From Agrobacterium tumefaciens (lineage in GTDB: Bacteria; Pseudomonadota; Alphaproteobacteria; Rhizobiales; Rhizobiaceae), in contig NZ_CP115841.1 of the NCBI RefSeq assembly GCF_013318015.2, positions 2,232,001 to 2,296,000 of the forward strand: a DNA stretch of 64,000 nt. Direction: 5' to 3'. Each line of letters opens with the position of its first letter. The stretch's first letter is position 1. The notes below the pieces were generated by a model, which was given only the letters and a program-made list of their open reading frames with translations, searched no databases and was not told where the DNA came from. The position numbers and the translations under genes were made by a program. Below, piece after piece: positions 17,992-31,128 of this stretch.

Positions 17992-19764
17992 ATGCTGGGG
18001 TTAGGGAAAAGCGCAGACAATCGAAATATGCTCGATGCGATATCCAGATCGCAGGCAGTCATAGAATTCGATCTTAAAGGCAATATTCTTACGGCAAACA
18101 GCAATTTCTGTGTGACGCTGGGCTATGATCTCGCAGAGATCGTCGGCAAGCATCATCGTATCTTCTGCGACCGGGAATTTGTCGCATCGCACGCATACCA
18201 GGAATTCTGGGAATCTCTTGCGCGCGGCGAATTTCAGGGCAAGGAATATCGCCGCATACGCAAGGATGGATCGACCATATGGATCGAGGCCTCCTACAAC
18301 CCCGTCTTCAGGTCAGGCAAACCCTATAAGGTTGTCAAGATAGCGACCGACATCACAGCCAAGAAGATCAAGGCTGTAGAAGATGCTGGCAAACTCGAAG
18401 CGCTTTCACGCTCCCAGGCCACCATCGAATTTTTGCCGGATGGCACGATCATTACCGCCAATCCGAATTTCTGCGCCACTGTCAACTACGACCTCAAGGA
18501 AATCGAAGGCCGGCACCACCGTATGTTCTGCGATCCGGCCTATGCCGCATCGCCAGCCTATGCCAATTTCTGGCCGCGGCTGGCATCCGGAGAATTCATC
18601 TCGGACGAATTTGTTCGTTATGGAAAGAATGGCAAGGAGATATGGATCCAGGCCGCTTACAACCCGGTATTGGATGAGACGGGCAAAGTCGTGAAGGTTG
18701 TGAAATTCGCAACCGACGTGACGCCGCGTATGAGCGCCATCACCCTTCTCGCCGATGCCTTGCAGGCACTGGCCGAGGGTGACCTGGTGCAGCGTCTCGA
18801 TAGCAGCTTCGTGCCCAGCATGGAGAAATTGCGCCAGGACTTCAACGACGTGGTCGGCAAGCTTCAGTCCACCATGCAGACGATTGCTCACAATGCCTCG
18901 ACAATCGCATCCGGCTCGGGTGAAATCCGCATAGCCGCCGATCAGCTCTCGCAGCGAACCGAACAGCAGGCGGCCTCGCTCGAAGAAACAGCAGCGGCGC
19001 TGGAGCAAATCACCACCACCGTGACCGATGCCAGCCAGCGCGCCGGCGAGGCCGGGAAACTGGTGCTGCGCACGAGAGAACATGCCGAACATTCCGGTGA
19101 AGTCGTTCAGCAGGCAATTTCCGCCATGGACGCGATTTCGCGCTCCTCCGGTGAAATCACCAACATCATCGGCGTCATTGACGACATCGCATTCCAGACC
19201 AATCTTCTGGCGCTGAATGCGGGCGTGGAAGCTGCCCGTGCCGGTGAAGCGGGCAAGGGTTTCGCAGTGGTCGCCCAAGAGGTGCGGGAACTCGCGCAAC
19301 GATCCGCCGTTGCTGCCAAGGAAATCAAGTCCCTCATCAACACCTCCCGCGAACAGGTCGCCAATGGCGTCGATCTGGTTGGCAAAACCGGCGGTGCACT
19401 GCGGGATATTCAATCGCAAATGGGCGAAATCGATGCCAACGTCTCGGCCATCGTCGAGGCCTCGCGCGAACAGGCCAACGGTCTGAGAGAAATCAACCAG
19501 GCCGTCAACGTTATGGATCAGGCGACCCAGAAAAACGCCGCTATGGTGGAAGAAACCACTGCCGCCAGCCACGGCCTCGCCAATGAAGCGGACAACCTGC
19601 ACGAATTGCTGCGGCAGTTCAAAATATCCCGCGAAGGACAGATATCATCCGCCCAGCCGATCGATAAAAGAGCCGCTGCAATAACGAGGCTGACAGCACC
19701 ACAGCCGCGATACGCAACGGCAAGGTCTCATGGAAATGCTGCGCCCGAATGGGCGGAGTTTTAG
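17992..19764 (+). CDS. Soluble methyl-accepting chemotaxis protein with two PAS domains
   Basis: 590 residues with no transmembrane segment, so cytoplasmic. Two tandem PAS domains (about 10-120 and 135-240) share the pattern NFCVTLGYDL/NFCATVNYDL and RHHRMFCD, so they arose by duplication. A short HAMP-like stretch (about 245-290; LAEGDLVQRLDSSFVPSM) leads into the MCP coiled-coil signalling domain. Its hairpin tip IDDIAFQTNLLALNAGVEAARAGE sits near 396-419 and contacts CheA/CheW. The C-terminus ends EWAEF, a W-x-x-F tail like the pentapeptides that tether CheR/CheB. The ATG follows TTGGGGGACGTTA. It probably senses an internal signal such as redox state or energy; haem or flavin binding cannot be judged from sequence. 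Confidence 0.94.
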   Translation: MLGLGKSADNRNMLDAISRSQAVIEFDLKGNILTANSNFCVTLGYDLAEIVGKHHRIFCDREFVASHAYQEFWESLARGEFQGKEYRRIRKDGSTIWIEASYNPVFRSGKPYKVVKIATDITAKKIKAVEDAGKLEALSRSQATIEFLPDGTIITANPNFCATVNYDLKEIEGRHHRMFCDPAYAASPAYANFWPRLASGEFISDEFVRYGKNGKEIWIQAAYNPVLDETGKVVKVVKFATDVTPRMSAITLLADALQALAEGDLVQRLDSSFVPSMEKLRQDFNDVVGKLQSTMQTIAHNASTIASGSGEIRIAADQLSQRTEQQAASLEETAAALEQITTTVTDASQRAGEAGKLVLRTREHAEHSGEVVQQAISAMDAISRSSGEITNIIGVIDDIAFQTNLLALNAGVEAARAGEAGKGFAVVAQEVRELAQRSAVAAKEIKSLINTSREQVANGVDLVGKTGGALRDIQSQMGEIDANVSAIVEASREQANGLREINQAVNVMDQATQKNAAMVEETTAASHGLANEADNLHELLRQFKISREGQISSAQPIDKRAAAITRLTAPQPRYATARSHGNAAPEWAEF

Positions 19765-19781
19765 TATGCTTCGAAGCCCGG

Positions 19782-19808
19782 ATGCCAATGCCGGCCGGCA
19801 ACTGGCAT
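19782..19808. terminator. Possible hairpin between convergent chemoreceptor and fdhD genes
   Basis: ATGCCA (19782-19787) pairs with TGGCAT (19803-19808) around a loop that contains the 12-bp palindrome TGCCGGCCGGCA. It lies between convergent stops. There is no clear T-run, so a terminator role is tentative. Confidence 0.35.
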
Positions 19809-20695
19809 TATAAAATGACGCGGTCCGCACGGGTGAAGATTTCGAAGTCTTCACCCCGCACCAGCGCAACAAGCGTGATGCCCGCACTCTCGGCAGTTTC
19901 GATGGCAAGCGCGGTAGGAGCCGAAATTGCTGCCATAACCGGACTACCTAGGATCGCTGTCTTCTGAACCATCTCCACCGACAGGCGACTGGTGACGGCA
20001 ACAATGCCTGTCTTGGCGGAAATACCGGCATTCACGACAGCACCGGCCAACTTGTCGAGCGCATTGTGGCGACCGACATCTTCGCGCACCGCAAGCAAAC
20101 CATCTTGAGGACTATAAAAACTCGCACCGTGAACGGCCCTCGTTTCGCGGTTGAGGCTTTGTGCGTCGCTCAGTGCTTTCACCGCGGCAACGATGTCATC
20201 ACCGTGGATCGACATTCTCACGCCGCTGAGATCGGGGACCACGCGAACAGCCTGTTCTATGGATTCGATCCCGCACAGACCGCAACCAACCGGACCTGCC
20301 ATATGCCGCCGTCTCGCCCGCAGGGCATCAGCCTCGGCATCCATCAGATCCACCTGGACATCGTAGCCCTGCCCGGCTTCTATGACCTCTATCGCCCGGA
20401 TTTCGCTGCGTGCCGATATGATGCCCTCTGTCAGGCTGAAGCCGACGGCAAAATCGACAAGATCAGCGGGACTAGCCATCATCACGGCATGGGTGCTGCC
20501 GCCGTAAGAAAAGGCAACCGGCACCTCCTCCGGCACGGCGCGCTCACCCGTGCTAAGGGCGCCCTGTCGCAGCGCGGATCTTGCGACCCTTCGATAACTG
20601 GCTTCTATCGACACGGCGATCATCCCTCCATGACAAGAAGCATGACTTCTCGTCTGCTCTCGATCGACAACAGCGATGCTACTTCTCACCCTCAT
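19808..20695 (-). CDS. fdhD: Formate dehydrogenase accessory sulfurtransferase FdhD
   Basis: 295 residues. FdhD passes sulfur from IscS to the molybdenum cofactor of formate dehydrogenase. The conserved cysteine motif CGLCG is present near 138-142. Other family segments are EVPVAFSYGGSTHAVMM near the start of the domain, VREDVGRHNALDKL and GSPVMAAISAPTALAIE. No formate dehydrogenase subunit gene is adjacent, so this is an isolated copy serving enzymes elsewhere. It is downstream of the atp operon on the same strand, but a hairpin at 20821-20849 separates them. Confidence 0.92.
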   Translation of the reverse strand: MRVRSSIAVVDREQTRSHASCHGGMIAVSIEASYRRVARSALRQGALSTGERAVPEEVPVAFSYGGSTHAVMMASPADLVDFAVGFSLTEGIISARSEIRAIEVIEAGQGYDVQVDLMDAEADALRARRRHMAGPVGCGLCGIESIEQAVRVVPDLSGVRMSIHGDDIVAAVKALSDAQSLNRETRAVHGASFYSPQDGLLAVREDVGRHNALDKLAGAVVNAGISAKTGIVAVTSRLSVEMVQKTAILGSPVMAAISAPTALAIETAESAGITLVALVRGEDFEIFTRADRVIL

Positions 20696-20820
20696 GTCTA
20701 GCCTATCGCCCTGAAATTCGGAATCGATTTCCGCAAACGTAATGAGCGGACCGAGACGCTTTACTGGAACGAGAACTCAGATTTTCTGCCTGCTTAAGAA
20801 AACAGGCAGTGGCCAAAAAC

Positions 20821-20849
20821 AAAAAAGCGACCGAAACGGCCGCTTTTTT
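20821..20849 (-). terminator. Terminator of the ATP synthase operon
   Basis: AAAAAAGCG and CGCTTTTTT, with inner CCG/CGG pairs and one mismatch, form a hairpin with T-runs in both orientations. It lies about 50 bases past the atpC stop in the direction of transcription. Confidence 0.75.
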
Positions 20850-20898
20850 GTTTTGGATATTGTGTGGACAGTCATTCTTTCGAACCCGCCCGGTGCTT

Positions 20899-21309
20899 TC
20901 AAGCGGCGACGAGAACCTCATGCAGGTTCGTCAGTTCGTAGAGATGCTTTTCAAGCTTGGTCAGATGCTCGTGGTGATGATTGCCTTCCTGAATTTCGGC
21001 CTTGGCCAAATCGATGCGCTTCTGCAGCGTGTCAGGGGACATATCGTCAGCCGAAACAGCGGATTCGGCGAGAAGCGTGCAACCTGTCGGAAGAATATCG
21101 GCAAAACCACCGAAAACGACGTATTTATGGGTTTCGCCAGAGGCGAATTTCACCGTCACCAGGCCCGGCTTGATCGTCGTCATGGTGGGCGCGTGATTGG
21201 CCAGAACCGTCATCTCACCCAGCGTAGCCGGAATGACGACTTCCGTAACCGTTTCGGAAACGAGCAGACGTTCCGGGGAAACGAGATCGAATTTGAAACT
21301 GTCAGCCAT
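20899..21309 (-). CDS. atpC: F1 ATP synthase epsilon subunit
   Basis: 136 residues: an N-terminal beta-sandwich (FKFDLVSPERLLVSE, LGEMTVLANHAPTMT, VFGGFADI) and a shorter C-terminal helical part. It is part of the rotating stalk and regulates catalysis. It is the last gene of the atpHAGDC operon, 127 bases after atpD, and is followed by a hairpin terminator. Confidence 0.95.
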   Translation of the reverse strand: MADSFKFDLVSPERLLVSETVTEVVIPATLGEMTVLANHAPTMTTIKPGLVTVKFASGETHKYVVFGGFADILPTGCTLLAESAVSADDMSPDTLQKRIDLAKAEIQEGNHHHEHLTKLEKHLYELTNLHEVLVAA

Positions 21310-21436
21310 GGCTATTCACTTCTTTTCAATTACGCGGGCGTCACGGACTTTTATTAAAACGCCGGCAAAGCCGTTCCGGTTTCACCGTCATCGTCGGCAA
21401 GGCGCGTGGTCGAACCACGCGCCCGCCAATTCATAA

Positions 21437-22909
<1,473 letters not shown>

Positions 22910-22914
22910 TTACC

Positions 22915-23793
22915 TCAGAGCGCTTCCGCGCCCGAAATGATTTCAATGAGTTCCTTGGTGATCTGAGCCTGACGCTGACGGTTGTAGGAAAGCGTCAGCT
23001 TGTTGATCATATCACCGGCATTGCGCGTTGCGTTGTCCATCGCGCTCATCTTGGCGCCCATTTCACCGGCAACGTTTTCGAGCAGAGCCCGGAAAACCTG
23101 AACCGAAATGTTGCGCGGAATAAGGTCTTCCAGAATAGAAGCCGCATCAGGCTCATATTCGTAGACGGCGCTCTGCGTTGCCTCAACCTCTTCCACAACA
23201 GGGACTGCGGCAGGAATAAGCTGCAGACCGGTCGGGATCTGGCTGATGACGGACTTGAATTCCGAGTAGATCAGCGTGCAGACGTCAAATTCACCCGCAT
23301 TGAACAGGGAGATCACCTTCTTGGCGATCTGGTCGGCGTTTTCGAAACCGACCTTCTTCACTTCGCGCAGTTCGATGCGCTCGATGATATTAGCTGCGAA
23401 TTCGCGACGAAGGCTGTCGTAACCCTTCTTGCCGACCGTGATGATCTTGACCGTTTTGCCTTCGGAAATCAGCTTGCGGGCTTGATCGCGGGCAAAACGG
23501 GAAATCTGCGAGTTGAAACCGCCGCAAAGACCACGTTCAGCCGTGCAGACAACGAGCAGATGCACGTTGTCCTTGCCGGTGCCGGTCATCAGCGCCGGAG
23601 CGACGTCCGCCTCGACCGCCTTGGCGATGTTGGCAAGAACGGCGCCCATGCGCTGAGAATAAGGCCGGGCGGCCTCCGCAGCTTCCTGGGCGCGCCGAAG
23701 CTTCGCCGCGGCGACCATTTTCATCGCCTTGGTAATCTTCTGCGTCGCCTTTACGGAGGCAATGCGGTTTTTCAGATCCTTTAGTGAAGGCAT
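22915..23793 (-). CDS. atpG: F1 ATP synthase gamma subunit
   Basis: 292 residues, usual length. Central rotor shaft made of N- and C-terminal coiled helices ([30 protein letters not shown] start; C-terminal [19 protein letters not shown]...QITKEL). An internal SDRGLCGGF-like segment reads [12 protein letters not shown]. It lies between atpA and atpD in the usual order. Confidence 0.97.
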   Translation of the reverse strand: MPSLKDLKNRIASVKATQKITKAMKMVAAAKLRRAQEAAEAARPYSQRMGAVLANIAKAVEADVAPALMTGTGKDNVHLLVVCTAERGLCGGFNSQISRFARDQARKLISEGKTVKIITVGKKGYDSLRREFAANIIERIELREVKKVGFENADQIAKKVISLFNAGEFDVCTLIYSEFKSVISQIPTGLQLIPAAVPVVEEVEATQSAVYEYEPDAASILEDLIPRNISVQVFRALLENVAGEMGAKMSAMDNATRNAGDMINKLTLSYNRQRQAQITKELIEIISGAEAL

Positions 23794-23823
23794 CCGTTAT
23801 CCGTCCGAGTAAAAGAGCCCTAA

Positions 23824-25919
<2,096 letters not shown>

Positions 25920-26180
25920 TTTTTCCCTGCTAATCGTCCAAGAACATCAGCGAGGGGGATCCTCCGCATCAAATTCTTGAAATCGTTTCAATTTCCCCGA
26001 AAAAGACCGGAATTCCCCCCTGCCTTTTCCCAATTTCGCGGTCCGTCTAGCATAGGACGCCGGGACTCGCAACACGCGTAATAGCGGAAAGCGCCGTTTG
26101 GGCAAGGGGGAATGCGTTTAAATTTTCCGATTCCGCCCAGGATGCGCCGCAGGTGCGGCACAAAAGCCAAAAAGCCCGTC

Positions 26181-26567
26181 TCAGACCAGTCCGAACACGT
26201 AGCTCAACGACAGTGCAGACAACAGAAGGTGTACAACCAGAAGTATGAAATTCCGCACTGTTGCGCCTCCATCCGAGAGAATGGAGAGAATGCCGCCAAA
26301 CACGCTGAGACCGAAAGCCGCACCGAAGGCGAGATAGACCATGGGCTGCGCCAGAAGCAGGGCGGAAGCACCGAGGCCGAGATAAAAACCGGCAAGCGAC
26401 GAGCGCACAAGCGCGTAACCATCCCGGCGCTCGCCGATCGCCTGCAGACCGAAGGCACGCAGAGTAGCGCCTGGTGCAAACATGAAAAAGAGGCCGATCA
26501 CGACCGACACCACCGCAGCGCCGAAGGCCAGCTGCTCGCCTAATTCGGCGGGAAAATAAAACTCCAT
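26181..26567 (-). CDS. Small membrane protein, DUF4345-like
   Basis: About 128 residues with four hydrophobic helices (near 12-33, 50-72, 76-97, 102-125 from the ATG). Length and topology fit DUF4345-type membrane proteins of unknown function; the assignment is by general resemblance. The ATG at 26567 has GGGGAACG upstream; a TTG four codons earlier is possible. It lies between the atp operon and priA on the same strand, with gaps of 260 and 77 bases, so it is probably transcribed alone or after priA. Confidence 0.7.
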   Translation of the reverse strand: MEFYFPAELGEQLAFGAAVVSVVIGLFFMFAPGATLRAFGLQAIGERRDGYALVRSSLAGFYLGLGASALLLAQPMVYLAFGAAFGLSVFGGILSILSDGGATVRNFILLVVHLLLSALSLSYVFGLV

Positions 26568-26644
26568 CTCGTTCCCCAAATCATTTTTGCCTGCTGCGTT
26601 ATGACACGGTCATGACAGCGGGAAAACGTCCCCATTGATAAAGT

Positions 26645-28861
26645 TCAAAGGAAACTTTGCGGATCGATATCGAGCTGCACATGCACGCTACCCCGTTCCT
26701 TCGGGCCATTGGCCAGAAGCGTTCGAAGGAAGGATTGCATGTCGGAATTGCGCCGCCCATGCACCAGCAGGCGAAAACGGTGCCGGCCACGGATAAGCGC
26801 CAGCGGCGCTTCCGCCGGGCCGAGCAGCATGATGCCCGTAACCTGCGGTGCTGCTGCCCTTAAACCCCGCGCATGGGTTTCGGCCTCCGCACGCGTATCA
26901 GCGGAAACGATGATTGAGGCAAGCCGTCCGAAAGGCGGAAGAACGGCTTTTTCCCGCTCCACGATCTCCCTTTCGTAAAAGGCAGATGCATCACCGGACA
27001 CGATTGCCTGCATGACAGGGTGTTGCGGCTGGTAGGTTTGCAACAGGCCGTGGCTTTTCAGCCCGGTTCGCCCGGCGCGACCGGTCACCTGCGAGAGCAG
27101 CTGGAACGTTCGCTCCGCTGCGCGCGGATCGCCATTGGCAAGCCCGAGATCGGCGTCGACAATACCGACAAGCGTCATAAGGGGGAAGTTGTGCCCCTTG
27201 GCAACCAGCTGCGTGCCGATGACGATGTCCGCCTCTCCCTTTACGATCGCCTCCAGCTCCAGACGCAGCCGCTTGACGCCCATCAGGTCAGAGGAGAGCA
27301 CGATGGTGCGGGCCTCGGGAAAGTGTTTCTCCACCTCCTCGGCGATCCGCTCTACCCCCGGCCCGCAGGCCACCAGATGATCGAAGGTGCCGCATTCCGG
27401 GCAATGGTCCGGCGTCGGCTCGTTGTGACCGCACTGGTGGCATTGCAGTTGATTGCGGAACCGGTGCTCCACCAGCCAGCTCGAACATTGCGGGCACTGG
27501 AAACGGTGACCGCAGACCCGGCAAAGCGTCAGCGGCGCGTAACCGCGACGATTGAGAAAGAGCAGGGACTGCTCGCCCTTTTCGATGGTTTTGCCGATGC
27601 CGCGCAGGAGAACCGGCGAAAGAAACCCTCCCCTTTCCGGCGGATGGCGACGCATATCGATCAGATGCAGATCGGGCATCGCCGCATCGCCGAAGCGCGT
27701 ATGCAGATGGATGGTGTTATAGCGGCCAGAACTGCCGTTGACCTGGCTTTCCACTGACGGCGTGGCGGAGACCAGCACCACCGGGAAATCCCCGATCCGG
27801 GCTCTGACGACCGCCATGTCGCGGGCATTGTAAAAGACGCGGTCTTCCTGCTTGTAGGCCGGGTCATGCTCCTCATCGACGATGATGAGGCCGAGATTGT
27901 CGAAGGGAAGGAACAGCGCCGAGCGCGCGCCGGCCACCACCTTCACCTCACCCGTCACCGCCTGTCGCCAGACCTTTTCGCGCATGCGCGGCGACAGATC
28001 AGAATGCCATTCCGCCGGCTTGGCGCCGAAGCGGTCGTGAAAGCGATCCAGGAAGGCCGCCGTCAGCGCGATTTCCGGCAACAGGATGAGGACCTGCTTG
28101 CCTTGTCGCAGCGTTTCCGCCACCGCCTCGAAATAGACCTCGGTTTTGCCGGAGCCGGTCACACCATCAATCAGTGAAACATGGAAACCACCCTTGCGCA
28201 CATCCTCGAGAATTTCCGATGCCGCCTGTTTCTGCGGGCCTTCCAGTCGCGGCTCGGCATAGTCAGGATCAGGCTCGGCCACAACGGGCGGCGCGGGCAG
28301 AAAAACCGTCTCGAATACGCCCTGCTTGACCAGACCATCGACAACGCTGGTAGAAACGCCGGCGGCATGGGCAAGGCCACTCTTCGTCCAGCCATGGCCC
28401 TCGGCCGCCAGCTCCATCACTCTCTCGCGGGCGGGAGTAAGCCGCTCCGGCCTGCCTTCGGTCAGCCGCAGCCCCTCGATCATGGGTTCGGGATCGAAGG
28501 CGGCGGGCGCGCGTAGGGCCATGCGCGCCACAAGGCCGGGCGGAGAGAGCGTGTAGGCGGCAACCCAATCGATGAAGCGCCGCATTTCCGCTTTCAGCGG
28601 CGGGCACTCGAAACTCTTGGTGATGGGCCGCAGCTTTTTCGGATCGACGCTCTTCTCTCCTGCATCGTCCCACACCACGCCGAAGACCTGCCGTGGTCCA
28701 AGCGGCACCTGAACGATGGAGCCGGTCTCCACCACCATATCGTCAGGCACGGCATAACTGTAGGGTCCCGGCGCCGGCATCGGCACGAGAACGGGCACCG
28801 TGCGCGTGAGCGACGGCGGGTCGAACAGAGCCCCAAACAGATCGGACGAATCTTTTGCCAT
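26645..28861 (-). CDS. priA: Primosomal protein N' (PriA replication-restart helicase)
   Basis: About 738 residues. PriA reloads the replicative helicase at stalled forks. Domains: an N-terminal 3'-DNA-binding part (VPVLVPMPAPGPYSYAVP), a winged-helix part, helicase Walker A GVTGSGKTE near 230-238, Walker B DEEH near 326, paired zinc-binding cysteines in CRVCGHRFQCPQC and CHQCGHNEPTPDHCPECG, and a C-terminal helicase lobe (GTQLVAKGHNFP, GRAGRTG). The frame is open to 28960, but MAKDSSDLFG at 28861 gives the usual length. It is divergent from xerC; both act on chromosome maintenance. Confidence 0.95.
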   Translation of the reverse strand: MAKDSSDLFGALFDPPSLTRTVPVLVPMPAPGPYSYAVPDDMVVETGSIVQVPLGPRQVFGVVWDDAGEKSVDPKKLRPITKSFECPPLKAEMRRFIDWVAAYTLSPPGLVARMALRAPAAFDPEPMIEGLRLTEGRPERLTPARERVMELAAEGHGWTKSGLAHAAGVSTSVVDGLVKQGVFETVFLPAPPVVAEPDPDYAEPRLEGPQKQAASEILEDVRKGGFHVSLIDGVTGSGKTEVYFEAVAETLRQGKQVLILLPEIALTAAFLDRFHDRFGAKPAEWHSDLSPRMREKVWRQAVTGEVKVVAGARSALFLPFDNLGLIIVDEEHDPAYKQEDRVFYNARDMAVVRARIGDFPVVLVSATPSVESQVNGSSGRYNTIHLHTRFGDAAMPDLHLIDMRRHPPERGGFLSPVLLRGIGKTIEKGEQSLLFLNRRGYAPLTLCRVCGHRFQCPQCSSWLVEHRFRNQLQCHQCGHNEPTPDHCPECGTFDHLVACGPGVERIAEEVEKHFPEARTIVLSSDLMGVKRLRLELEAIVKGEADIVIGTQLVAKGHNFPLMTLVGIVDADLGLANGDPRAAERTFQLLSQVTGRAGRTGLKSHGLLQTYQPQHPVMQAIVSGDASAFYEREIVEREKAVLPPFGRLASIIVSADTRAEAETHARGLRAAAPQVTGIMLLGPAEAPLALIRGRHRFRLLVHGRRNSDMQSFLRTLLANGPKERGSVHVQLDIDPQSFL

Positions 28862-29005
28862 GATGTGGCGAACATGCCCCGGCGGAATGAAAAAGGAAAC
28901 CGCCCGGATGTAATGGCAGACCCCGGTAAAGTCCACGCCAGATGCAAAGCCCAGGCGCAAGCCTTAACCAAATACTGACCATAAGGGCATAGCGTTGGGA
29001 GAGGA

Positions 29006-29953
29006 ATGGAGCGCCCCGTGACCGAAATTCTGACTTTTGCCACACCCGATCTCTTGAACGAGCGCCAATCCTGGCTTGCCGCGATTGCCGGTGAACGCCG
29101 CCTTGCGGACAATACCGTCGAGGCCTACGAGCGCGACACTCGCCAGTTTTTGACATTCCTCACCGGCTATATCGGCAAGCCAGCTTCAATCGCCGATATC
29201 GCCGATCTGCGCCCGGTCGATCTTCGCGCCTTTCTGGCCAGTCGTCGCAGGGAAGGCGCCGGCGCACGCTCGCTGGGGCGGCATCTGGCGGGCCTGCGTT
29301 CCTTTCTGCACTATCTGCAAAAGAAAGGTCTGGTGAATGCGGCCGGGGCCACCGCCATGCGCTCGCCGAAACAGCCGAAATCTCTGCCGAAACCGCTGAC
29401 GGACCGGCAGGCGCTGAAAATAACCACCACCGAGGCGCAATTGAATGAAGAGCCGTGGATTGCCGCCCGTAACGCTGCGGTTCTCTCGCTTCTTTATGGC
29501 TGCGGTCTTCGCATCTCCGAGGCGCTCGGGCTGGCTCCGGCCGATTTCACGCCCGACGCCCGCAGCCTTCGCATCACCGGCAAAGGCAACAAGACCCGGA
29601 TGGTGCCTTTGCTGGCGGTGGTAACGGAAGCGGTTGAGGCCTACAAAAAGCTCTGCCCCTATCATCTGGCTGCCGACCAGCCGCTATTCCTCGGCGCGCG
29701 CGGCGGCAAGCTGCAACCTGCCATCATCCAGCGCGAGATGCAGAAGTTGCGTGGCGCTTTCGGCCTGCCGGAAAACGCCACACCGCATGCGCTGCGCCAC
29801 TCATTCGCCACCCATCTACTGGCCGGCGGCGGCGACCTGCGCACCATTCAGGAACTGCTCGGCCATGCCAGCCTCTCCACCACGCAGATCTATACCGGCG
29901 TCGATACCGCAAGATTGCTGGAAATCTACGATAATGCCCACCCGCGCGCATGA
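29006..29953 (+). CDS. xerC: Tyrosine recombinase XerC
   Basis: 315 residues. It resolves chromosome dimers at dif together with XerD. An N-terminal SAM-like DNA-binding domain (about 15-105) precedes the catalytic domain. Catalytic residues are visible: Arg near 168 (GLRISEAL), Lys in GKGNKTR, His and Arg in HALRHSF near 261-264, His in GHASLS and the nucleophilic Tyr in TQIYTGVD. The ATG follows GGGAGAGGA. The housekeeping position beside priA and the normal length argue against a phage or integron integrase. Confidence 0.93.
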   Translation: MERPVTEILTFATPDLLNERQSWLAAIAGERRLADNTVEAYERDTRQFLTFLTGYIGKPASIADIADLRPVDLRAFLASRRREGAGARSLGRHLAGLRSFLHYLQKKGLVNAAGATAMRSPKQPKSLPKPLTDRQALKITTTEAQLNEEPWIAARNAAVLSLLYGCGLRISEALGLAPADFTPDARSLRITGKGNKTRMVPLLAVVTEAVEAYKKLCPYHLAADQPLFLGARGGKLQPAIIQREMQKLRGAFGLPENATPHALRHSFATHLLAGGGDLRTIQELLGHASLSTTQIYTGVDTARLLEIYDNAHPRA

Positions 29954-30024
29954 AGCAGGAAATGCTTAACCATAGTCATTAATCAGACGTCCAAGCCGCC
30001 GTTCTATAAGTGGACTAGAACCGG

Positions 30025-31128
30025 ATGGTACCTATGCAAAGCCTGATAAAGCCACAAAATCTCACCGCCACCCTGATGGGCAAGACCGGCGACACCCTGC
30101 TCTGGTTGCTCGCCGCGCTGCACGTCACTGCTGTCGCAATCCTCTTCGCGACGTTGCTATCGTTGGGTGAAGCGCAAGCCGCCGAACAGGAGATAAGCTG
30201 CACGGGCAGCGATATTCTCGTGGAGATGCGCAAGAGCGACCCGCGGGGCTTCGCGAAGATCGAACAGGAAGCGGCAGCTATCCCGAACGGCAAGGGCAAC
30301 TTCTGGCGCATCGAAAAAGCTGGAACGGCGCCGTCCTTTCTTCTCGGCACCATGCATGTCACCGATCCACGTGTTCTTGGCATGCCAGCCGCCGCAACAC
30401 CCGCGTTTGAAAAAGCCGCGACGGTCATCGTGGAATCGGACGAAATCGTCGATGACAAGAAAATTGCGGCATCGCTGCTGACAAGACCCGACCTCACCAT
30501 GTTTCTGGACGGCAAGTCGATCACCGACATCCTGTCACCCGAAAATGTCGCACGCCTTGAAAAGGGTCTTAAGGAGCGCGGCATTCCGCTGAGTGCCGTT
30601 TCGCGCATGAAGCCATGGATGCTGTCGAGTTTCGTCGCCCTTCCCGCCTGCGAATTTGCCCGCAAGGCCACTGGCCTGTCTTTCCTGGATAAGAAGCTCG
30701 CTGAAGATGCAGTCGCGGACGGAAAGCATCTTGTCGGGCTGGAGACCATGGTGGAGCAGCTTGCGGCCATGTCTGAGCTGCCAATGGAATTTCATCTGCA
30801 GGCGCTGATCGAAACGCTCGAATTGGGCGACCGCATGGACGACATCATGACGACCATGACCGATCTTTATGTCAGCGGTGATATCGGCATGACCATGCCC
30901 ATGCTGAAGAGCATCGATCCCAAGAAAGCGTCTGAAAATGACCAGGGCTACGCCGCCTTCGAGCAACGCATCATCACCGATCGCAACCACGTCATGGCGG
31001 AGCGATCGGCCCCTGAGCTTGCCAAAGGCAATGTCTTCATGGCCGTCGGCGCTTTGCACCTGCCGGGCGAAGAAGGCGTAATTGAACTCCTGCGTGCGCA
31101 GGGCTTTACCCTCACACGGGTCGACTGA
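30025..31128 (+). CDS. TraB/GumN family protein
   Basis: 367 residues. An N-terminal hydrophobic segment (about 25-50, ending near AQAAEQ) looks like a signal peptide or anchor, so the body is probably periplasmic. The TraB/GumN fold (Tiki-like metalloprotease relatives) is recognised from FLLGTMHVTDPR (GTxH motif), the central RMKPWMLSSFVAL and the C-terminal NVFMAVGALHLPGEEGVIELLR. Some relatives are proteases but the bacterial function is unproven. An alternative ATG lies 3 codons downstream. The 3' end overlaps the convergent DUF2867 gene by 17 bases. Confidence 0.82.
   Translation: MVPMQSLIKPQNLTATLMGKTGDTLLWLLAALHVTAVAILFATLLSLGEAQAAEQEISCTGSDILVEMRKSDPRGFAKIEQEAAAIPNGKGNFWRIEKAGTAPSFLLGTMHVTDPRVLGMPAAATPAFEKAATVIVESDEIVDDKKIAASLLTRPDLTMFLDGKSITDILSPENVARLEKGLKERGIPLSAVSRMKPWMLSSFVALPACEFARKATGLSFLDKKLAEDAVADGKHLVGLETMVEQLAAMSELPMEFHLQALIETLELGDRMDDIMTTMTDLYVSGDIGMTMPMLKSIDPKKASENDQGYAAFEQRIITDRNHVMAERSAPELAKGNVFMAVGALHLPGEEGVIELLRAQGFTLTRVD

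Noticed and set aside
29006..29953. Tyrosine recombinase as a sign of a mobile element
   Set aside because: Normal XerC length and motifs, next to priA, no att repeats, tRNA or phage genes nearby. It is the housekeeping dimer-resolution enzyme.
29967..29984. Second CtrA-type site downstream of xerC
   Set aside because: TTAACCATAGTCATTAA has a 9-base spacer, not the required 7, so it was not called.
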